Source: Candidatus Saccharimonadota bacterium (GTDB lineage Bacteria; Patescibacteriota; Saccharimonadia; Saccharimonadales; Saccharimonadaceae). From it: a stretch of DNA of 19,365 bases. Under the pieces are notes generated by a model. That model was not told the origin of the DNA and searched no databases. It was given only the letters and a program-made list of their open reading frames with translations. A program made the position numbers and the translations under genes. This document shows positions 14,045 to 18,265 of the stretch, in pieces. The number at the start of each line of letters is the position of its first letter. The stretch's first letter is position 1. The stretch lies in assembly GCA_017964115.1 (NCBI GenBank), contig JAGCSL010000052.1:1-19365 (forward strand), given 5' to 3'.

Positions 14045-14335
14045 AGTTTTGGTTCGAAAGGACCAAAAAACCGCACCTAAATAAATTGAAACTTTGTCAT
14101 TTATGACAAATGTTGCGTGCTTTAGAAACCCTTTCGGCCTTCAAATTTCTCCTATAGTTTGAAGTGAAAAGTATTACCTCCACTTAGAAAGATCCTTTCT
14201 AAAGCTAGCAATCCCTATAACCGGCGGACCCCATGTGTGAGGTGGGTCACGCTTCCGGAGTCTCCGGATGCCTTAGGAGGTGTGTTGTAGGGCCAAATAG
14301 CCCCAGGTGATGCCCACCCTTACCTGGGGCTTTTT
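14045..14335 (+). ncRNA. Candidate structured ncRNA, about 290 nt, unassigned
   Basis: A region between a near-consensus promoter and a strong terminator, with no open frame longer than about 25 codons and many stable stems. These are TTTTGGTTC/GGACCAAAA with a GAAA tetraloop (14047-14068), TTTGTCAT/ATGACAAA (14093-14110), CTTCAAA/TTTGAAG (14139-14164), TTAGAAAG/CTTTCTAA (14184-14202), GACCC/GGGTC (14227-14248) and TCCGGA-GTC-TCCGGA (14254-14268). GCTTTAGAAA (14119-14128) can instead pair with TTTCTAAAGC (14196-14205), and ACCTCC (near 14176) with GGAGGT (near 14277). I checked for RNase P RNA, tmRNA and SRP RNA hallmarks and found none. It cannot be the leader of a downstream gene, because the next gene lies on the other strand. 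Function unknown. Confidence 0.65.
14300..14335 (+). terminator. Intrinsic terminator of the ncRNA
   Basis: A 9-bp perfect stem (GCCCCAGGT, 14300-14308, with ACCTGGGGC, 14322-14330) and 13-nt loop, then T5. Loop bases CCACC could pair with GGTGG just downstream. It also separates the ncRNA from the converging minus-strand operon. Confidence 0.88.
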
Positions 14336-14347
14336 GGTGGTTAAAAA

Positions 14348-14713
14348 TTATGATTCTATTCGATCGCCACGGCTAACTTGATCGCGAGCTATATCTTTTA
14401 CTAATAAACCGACATTATCGCCCGCCTGCGCATAATCTAACTTCTTCCTAAAAGCCTCTATTCCAGTAATAACAGTTTGAATCGAGCCACCGTCAGCTTT
14501 TACTATTCTTACATCATCATTAATATGAAAACTACCGCTTTCAACGCGCCCAGTCACGACGGTGCCACGCCCAGTAATCGAAAACACATCTTCGACAATC
14601 ATTAAGCCGTTGCCACCACCAGCCATCGGAGTTTCGCTTGGCTTGGTCACCGTTTCAACAACGTCTTTAATAATATCGTCATTTCTTCTGAGGAATCTAA
14701 AGAGATTTATCAT
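14348..14713 (-). CDS. Stand-alone EF-Tu domain-2-like protein
   Basis: A 121-aa protein. Residues about 35-121 match domain 2 (beta-barrel) of translation factor EF-Tu: MIVEDVFSITGRGTVVTGRVESG, then a strand region ending in TVITGIEAFRKKLDYAQAGDNVGLLVKDI and a closing VSRGD. The GTPase domain and domain 3 are absent. The N-terminus instead has 30 residues of charged helix (FRFLRRNDDIIKDVVETV), so this is not a simple fragment of a tuf gene. The conserved core and intact frame argue for a real gene. Domain 2 contacts aminoacyl-tRNA and the ribosome in EF-Tu, so a role in RNA or ribosome binding is possible but unproven. The start at 14713 lies 12 nt after the dCMP deaminase stop, with AAGGGCGG just upstream, so it is the second gene of that operon. 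Confidence 0.85.
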   Translation of the reverse strand: MINLFRFLRRNDDIIKDVVETVTKPSETPMAGGGNGLMIVEDVFSITGRGTVVTGRVESGSFHINDDVRIVKADGGSIQTVITGIEAFRKKLDYAQAGDNVGLLVKDIARDQVSRGDRIES

Positions 14714-14725
14714 ATACCGCCCTTG

Positions 14726-15217
14726 TTATTTCTTTGCGCTCAGTTCTTCTTTGTAAGTTTTTCCAGTCGTATAATTAACAACTTCCACATGCGGCATCGC
14801 ATCGAGCAGTGCAATAATTGCCGTATCGGTCTCGGAGTTTTGCATTGAATGTTTTGCTTTATTCTTGTGCGACTCAACATGCGCATTCTTATAAACAATC
14901 CTCGTCACGCCCGCCTGCAACAAAAAGCGCAGACAATCTACACATGGCGCATACACCGAATAGCAAGTACAACCAGACAAATCTCGATGCGCAAATATAA
15001 TTGCATTAATCTCACTATGCATTGAAAAATAGTATTTCATCGGGCGTTCCGTTAGGGTTAGTTTAGATTCGTCCGCCCCCTGAATTAAACCATTATAGCC
15101 AAAAGAAACCGGCCGCCTTTTTTCGTCCACAATCACCGTGCCAACCTTCGTCGACGGGTCTTTTGAGCGCAACGCAACCGTCTCGGCTATTTTAATAAAA
15201 TATTCATCCCAATCCAT
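14726..15217 (-). CDS. dCMP deaminase family protein (ComEB-like)
   Basis: A 163-aa zinc-dependent cytidine/deoxycytidylate deaminase. It would turn dCMP into dUMP for dTTP synthesis. The opening MDWDEYFIKIAETVALRSKDPSTKVGTVIVD is typical of the family. Zinc ligands and the catalytic Glu are H67 and E69 (MHSEINAI, family HAExNAI) and C92/C95 (APCVDCLRF). Length is usual for the family. First gene of a two-gene minus-strand operon with the EF-Tu domain-2 protein. The start ATG has GGAG about 9 nt upstream. Confidence 0.93.
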   Translation of the reverse strand: MDWDEYFIKIAETVALRSKDPSTKVGTVIVDEKRRPVSFGYNGLIQGADESKLTLTERPMKYYFSMHSEINAIIFAHRDLSGCTCYSVYAPCVDCLRFLLQAGVTRIVYKNAHVESHKNKAKHSMQNSETDTAIIALLDAMPHVEVVNYTTGKTYKEELSAKK

Positions 15218-15241
15218 CCAATCACTCCGTTTATTACTATT

Positions 15242-15250
15242 AATATACCA
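15242..15250 (-). promoter_or_regulatory. Extended -10 promoter of the dCMP deaminase operon
   Basis: On the minus strand TGG-TATATT (hexamer plus 15242-15247) lies 24 nt before the ATG. No good -35 is seen at 17 bp. It faces away from the promoter at 15285-15313. Confidence 0.45.
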
Positions 15251-15284
15251 CCGGTTGACAAATTATTCGTTATCTTTAATACAA

Positions 15285-15313
15285 TTGACCTGACCGTCAT
15301 TTTATGTTAGAGT
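15285..15313 (+). promoter_or_regulatory. Promoter of the ubiquitin-like operon
   Basis: TTGACC (15285-15290), a 17-bp spacer and extended -10 TGT-TAGAGT (hexamer 15308-15313) are present. The -10 hexamer matches consensus at 4 of 6 bases, suggesting moderate strength or a need for activation. A second TTGACA at 15255-15260 has TACAAT at a long 19-bp spacing. Predicted start near 15320. Confidence 0.55.
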
Positions 15314-15322
15314 AACAAGACT

Positions 15323-15336
15323 GGGAGCTAGCTCCC
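15323..15336 (+). promoter_or_regulatory. Perfect 14-bp palindrome at +4 of the ubiquitin-like operon
   Basis: GGGAGCTAGCTCCC is a perfect palindrome starting about 3 nt after the predicted transcription start. It could be an operator for a dimeric repressor, or in RNA a 5-bp stem with loop CUAG at the very 5' end. No regulator gene lies beside it. Confidence 0.6.
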
Positions 15337-15390
15337 ATCGCAACTTTACATTTTGGATTATCTTTTATGGCGAGAGGAGGTGTTTCTCGA

Positions 15391-16668
15391 TTGTACAAAA
15401 GACATGGGTACTATGCAGATGTCGGAGTAAGTGATGTTTTTCCAAACGTTCTCTTTGGTATGATAATAACCGTTATCATAGTCGGGTTTTGCGTGCTCTG
15501 TGCGTGGGGCAGCCACAATGATACTGCTGAAACGAACAGTGAGTTCAATGAATACGCAAGCGCGTTCAACGAACTTAGCCCAGAAGAGCGCGCGGTCGTG
15601 AGGCCGTTTATGTCTCACGAAGACGAAATCGACGAAGAAACTGGCTTATTACCAATCAAAGAATGCGATAAAGTCGGCTTCTTCGCGTATTTGAGAAGGT
15701 ACTTACCCTTTATAATTGGCTTGCTACTGCTAGTGTATTCCATACTGGTGTTTATCTTCTATCTCAAGGAAAAGAGCAGCGACTATCACTTTGCGGATAT
15801 TTCGCTTAGGAAACCGTATGGCTTTTTCTTATTGGTTAGCATGTTTGTCTTCTGGCCGGTCTTTTTAATCGGCAGAATCCACATGTTTATCAAAAGCCAT
15901 CCAGGAGCAAAAGCCGATAAACAAGCCCTTAACGAACAGGCCTACAAAGAGGCGCGAAAAGAGCTTCTCGCAGAAGCTACTAAGCCGAAACTCAAGGGCC
16001 TAGCGAACCACAAGGCCGAAAACGCCTACGTCCGCTACATCGTAAATGGCCGCGAACGTGCGCGAACTGCGCAAATTAGAGAAGTTGACAAAAAACTATC
16101 TCTCGTCCAGCAGGACCTTACAAGAAGCGCCAACTATATTCGCGAATACCAGCAGCGCAAAAGCGCCTTATTGGCCGAGCGAAAACGACTTGATGGTGCA
16201 GAATCGATCGATCAGTGCCGGGAACGTGCTCACCAGGAATGGGCTACCATTCGCGAAATGCGTGGCGTAACCGGACTACGCGCAGAGAAGAGATGTCTGG
16301 CAATAAAAGTCGACGTACGCGTACCGTATGAAAACGAACTGTATGATTTTGGCGATTATTTGATTAAGCTTTATCCAGACAAGTACAGCTGCAAACGCCT
16401 ACGCTCCGGCAAAAGAATCGATGCTACCAGTAGCGCACCGGACTATAACGAATCCGGCGGTTTCTGTTTTGGTAGCCGCCGTTCGATAATCGAAGACTAT
16501 ATTAGAGAAGCGCAATATCTAGAGGCGCTAACGTTAATGATCGATAGTCTTCATAGCGTCAACGACTCTTGGGCTGAACAAGAAATCCCAAACTGTTTCC
16601 GAAGAGCAAAAGAATTCGAACGCGCCAAACGGCGCTTACGAAGGAAACTCGCTAACCAAGTCTCATAA
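15391..16668 (+). CDS. Membrane-anchored E2-like (UBC-fold) protein with coiled coil
   Basis: A 425-aa protein from TTG 15391, chosen because GAGGAGGTG lies 8 nt upstream; ATG 15367 gives 433 aa but has no ribosome site. Three spans at about 16-41, 104-125 and 143-165 are followed by a charged coiled coil at about 185-285. Residues about 285-395 carry an E2-like layout: a strand pair (LAIKVDVRV), Gly-x-Tyr-x-Ile-x-Leu-x-Pro (FGDYLIKLYPDKY), then a Pro-containing turn (SSAPDYNESGG) and C359 in FCFG. A helix follows (YLEALTLMIDSLHSV). Eukaryotic E2s have G-x-Y, YP..P, HPN and G.vCL.. in this order; here HPN is reduced to APD. C359 would carry the Ubl thioester. The operon partners (JAMM protease, E1-like, Ubl) support the reading. 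The domain call is by pattern, not profile search. First gene of the operon; the next begins 13 nt after its stop. Confidence 0.65.
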   Translation: MYKRHGYYADVGVSDVFPNVLFGMIITVIIVGFCVLCAWGSHNDTAETNSEFNEYASAFNELSPEERAVVRPFMSHEDEIDEETGLLPIKECDKVGFFAYLRRYLPFIIGLLLLVYSILVFIFYLKEKSSDYHFADISLRKPYGFFLLVSMFVFWPVFLIGRIHMFIKSHPGAKADKQALNEQAYKEARKELLAEATKPKLKGLANHKAENAYVRYIVNGRERARTAQIREVDKKLSLVQQDLTRSANYIREYQQRKSALLAERKRLDGAESIDQCRERAHQEWATIREMRGVTGLRAEKRCLAIKVDVRVPYENELYDFGDYLIKLYPDKYSCKRLRSGKRIDATSSAPDYNESGGFCFGSRRSIIEDYIREAQYLEALTLMIDSLHSVNDSWAEQEIPNCFRRAKEFERAKRRLRRKLANQVS

Positions 16669-16681
16669 AAGGAGGTAGAAT

Positions 16682-17242
16682 TTGCAACTGACAGTGCCTT
16701 TCAATTTGTGGCGAAAAATAATGCAATATGCGCAGTTATCTTCGCCGAAAGAAGTCACCGGTATCGGTTTGGTCGAGCTTGACCCTAAAACTGATGACCA
16801 TTATGTCGTTAGGGAGATCTATCTTCCTCAGCAACGCGCAAGTGAAGTCTATTCAGAGTTTACCGAAACTGGACTCCATGACGTTATTAGCGACGTAATT
16901 GCCGACAACATCGACAATGCAACAAAGCTACGATTCCGTTGGCATTCACACGGAAAAAGCAGGGTATTCTTTTCCGCCATCGATAATGATGATATCGAAA
17001 GATGGGAAAGCGACTGGGTCTTCAATCTGGTCGTAAACGAGAGAGGCGACTATTGTATTCGCTTTGATCAGCTACGACCAATCCGAATCAGAAATCATCC
17101 CGTCAAGTTACACATCGACTATCTCGACGGAGCAGATAGCATGACGACAGCAGCTGAGCTATTACGCAAAGTTACGCCCATAAAGCTGTCGAATCCGATT
17201 CCGAAAGGAGGTGGCAAGCGTGATTACGAAGGATTATTCTGA
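16682..17242 (+). CDS. JAMM/JAB (MPN) metalloprotease, deubiquitinase-like
   Basis: A 186-aa protein of the JAB1/MPN+ Zn-protease superfamily that in bacterial Ubl systems removes or matures the Ubl. The full motif is present: catalytic Glu24 (KEVTGIGLVE), zinc ligands H88 and H90 (WHSHGK), S98 and D101 (FFSAID), that is E...HxHx7SxxD. The WHSHG...FFS.xD segment looks closer to prokaryotic JAB proteins such as PRTRC protein A than to eukaryotic CSN5/Rpn11, from memory. Residues 130-186 form a beta-rich end (IRFDQLRPIRIRNHPVKLHIDYL) and a basic tail. Translation starts at TTG 16682 with AAAAGGAGG 6 nt upstream. Its last 23 nt overlap the next gene. Likely cytoplasmic. Confidence 0.88.
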   Translation: MQLTVPFNLWRKIMQYAQLSSPKEVTGIGLVELDPKTDDHYVVREIYLPQQRASEVYSEFTETGLHDVISDVIADNIDNATKLRFRWHSHGKSRVFFSAIDNDDIERWESDWVFNLVVNERGDYCIRFDQLRPIRIRNHPVKLHIDYLDGADSMTTAAELLRKVTPIKLSNPIPKGGGKRDYEGLF

Positions 17243-17876
17243 CCAAATTAAGATCTTCGATCCGGCAACCGTCGGCTTTCCAGTTCATGTCATTGGCGCA
17301 GGAGGCATCGGCAACACGGTTATACCGCTACTCGCCAAAATGGGCTTCCCGGAAATAGAAATCTGGGATGACGATTATTACGAGCGGCGCAACGGGCCTA
17401 CCGAAGTCGCCTATAGTGATCGCTTTTTCGGTCGCCCGAAGGTCGAAGTCGCGAAGGAAACTGTCGACTTCTTACTTGGATATTCAGACATGCTCACGCT
17501 CCATCAAGAGCGCGTCACTGCGGACACTATCCTCAACGGCTACGTCATCTGCGGCGTTGACTCAATGACTAGCAGGTCAGATATTTGGAACTGCATTCAG
17601 AACTGCGCTATCGACATTCCGATCTATATCGACGCGCGATCCGCAGGAGAACTGGTGCAAGTTTTCGCCATCCAGCCTTTCGATATGGAAGATGTCGAAA
17701 ACTATGAATCATGGCTATTCGACGACCACGAGGCAACACCTCTTGGTTGCGGAGCTCGCAACATTGGATACATGTCAACTTACATTAGTACCATCGTTGC
17801 GAAAAACCTCACCGCATTCATTCGCGGCGAGAATATACCGTTCATGGTCCAGAAGGACCTTGCCAAATCATTTTAG
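17220..17876 (+). CDS. ThiF/E1-like adenylating enzyme (minimal E1)
   Basis: A 218-aa Rossmann-fold protein of the ThiF/MoeB/E1 superfamily. It should adenylate the Ubl C-terminus with ATP and pass it to a Cys. Visible motifs: VIGAGGIGN at 24-32 (nucleotide loop), IWDDDYYERRNG at 48-59 (ATP and Mg contacts, family DxDxVxxSN), CGVDSMTSRSDIW (family D...xR), and C177 in LGCGARNIGY followed by the usual helix TYISTIVAKNLTAFI. C177 sits where ThiF-type enzymes have their active Cys. It lacks the long catalytic-Cys and Ubl-fold domains of eukaryotic E1. GTG 17220 is the start because AAGGAGG lies 8 nt upstream; an earlier in-frame GTG (17211) overlaps that site. The gene starts inside the JAMM gene, so the two are coupled. 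Confidence 0.9.
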   Translation: MITKDYSDQIKIFDPATVGFPVHVIGAGGIGNTVIPLLAKMGFPEIEIWDDDYYERRNGPTEVAYSDRFFGRPKVEVAKETVDFLLGYSDMLTLHQERVTADTILNGYVICGVDSMTSRSDIWNCIQNCAIDIPIYIDARSAGELVQVFAIQPFDMEDVENYESWLFDDHEATPLGCGARNIGYMSTYISTIVAKNLTAFIRGENIPFMVQKDLAKSF

Positions 17877-17886
17877 GAGGTTGTAT

Positions 17887-18132
17887 ATGGATAACAACAA
17901 GAAAAACACAACTGTCGTCTATGTAGCATACGGTGTCGGCAATCAGCCGATCGAGGTTGAATATCACAAAGGAGACACGGTCGCTTCCGTTCTGGAACGT
18001 GCCGGCATCGTCGTCGAGAGAGGTATGACGCCTACACTTGGCAAGAAGCGCGTCAGAAACCCTGAGAAGACCACCGTCTCCGCAGGTGACCTGATCGTCA
18101 TCGCCGGCCAGCCGAGTAACGGCCAGATCTAA
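17887..18132 (+). CDS. Small beta-grasp ubiquitin-like protein
   Basis: An 81-aa protein with the strand-strand-helix-strand order of the ubiquitin/ThiS/MoaD fold: TTVVYVAYG, PIEVEYHKG, helix TVASVLERAGI, TPTLGKKRV and a last VSAGDLIVIAG, where the GDxIxV end is typical of ThiS/MoaD and PRTRC-C-like Ubls. The C-terminus is GQPSNGQI, so there is no exposed Gly-Gly. If the JAMM protease trims QI, a terminal Gly79 would remain. AGGAGG 6 nt upstream fixes the ATG; it lies across the E1 stop, so the gene is coupled. Last gene of the operon, followed by a strong terminator. The Ubl role is inferred mainly from the neighbours and fold pattern. Confidence 0.78.
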   Translation: MDNNKKNTTVVYVAYGVGNQPIEVEYHKGDTVASVLERAGIVVERGMTPTLGKKRVRNPEKTTVSAGDLIVIAGQPSNGQI

Positions 18133-18184
18133 TCAAGATCATCCCCTAGCCAAAACGATAGACTGTAGATAATCCAATTTTCCA

Positions 18185-18213
18185 GGCCACGCAGCAATGT
18201 GTGGCCGTTTTTT
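18185..18213 (+). terminator. Intrinsic terminator of the ubiquitin-like operon
   Basis: A 9-bp stem (GGCCACGCA with TGTGTGGCC, one G-U) with a GCAA tetraloop, then G and a run of six T. It lies 53 nt after the last gene. Confidence 0.88.
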
Positions 18214-18224
18214 ATTTTTTGCTC

Positions 18225-18253
18225 TTATGCTTTCTTGCATAATTTTGTATGAT
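18225..18253 (+). promoter_or_regulatory. Putative promoter of topA
   Basis: TTATGC (18225-18230), a 17-bp spacer and TATGAT (18248-18253) are present. The ATG follows 12 nt later, giving a leader of about 6 nt. An overlapping TATTAT (18253-18258) would make the message leaderless. There is no Shine-Dalgarno. Confidence 0.5.
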
Positions 18254-18265
18254 ATTATATAGCAC

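Noticed and set aside
14233..14310. 25-codon frame starting MCEVGHASG within the ncRNA
   Set aside because: No ribosome site before it, and it coincides with stems; coding not supported.
14045..14335. RNase P RNA, tmRNA or SRP RNA
   Set aside because: No GGAAAGTCCGGGC or AGATAGATGA (RNase P), no tRNA-like ends or ALA-type tag (tmRNA), and no GGTCCGGAAGGAAGCAGC-like loop (SRP) on either strand.
15391..18132. Naming the operon as CBASS, Bil or PRTRC
   Set aside because: No CD-NTase or effector for CBASS, no ParB-like or other PRTRC genes, and gene order and the membrane fusion differ from the Bil layout I know, so only the component families are named.
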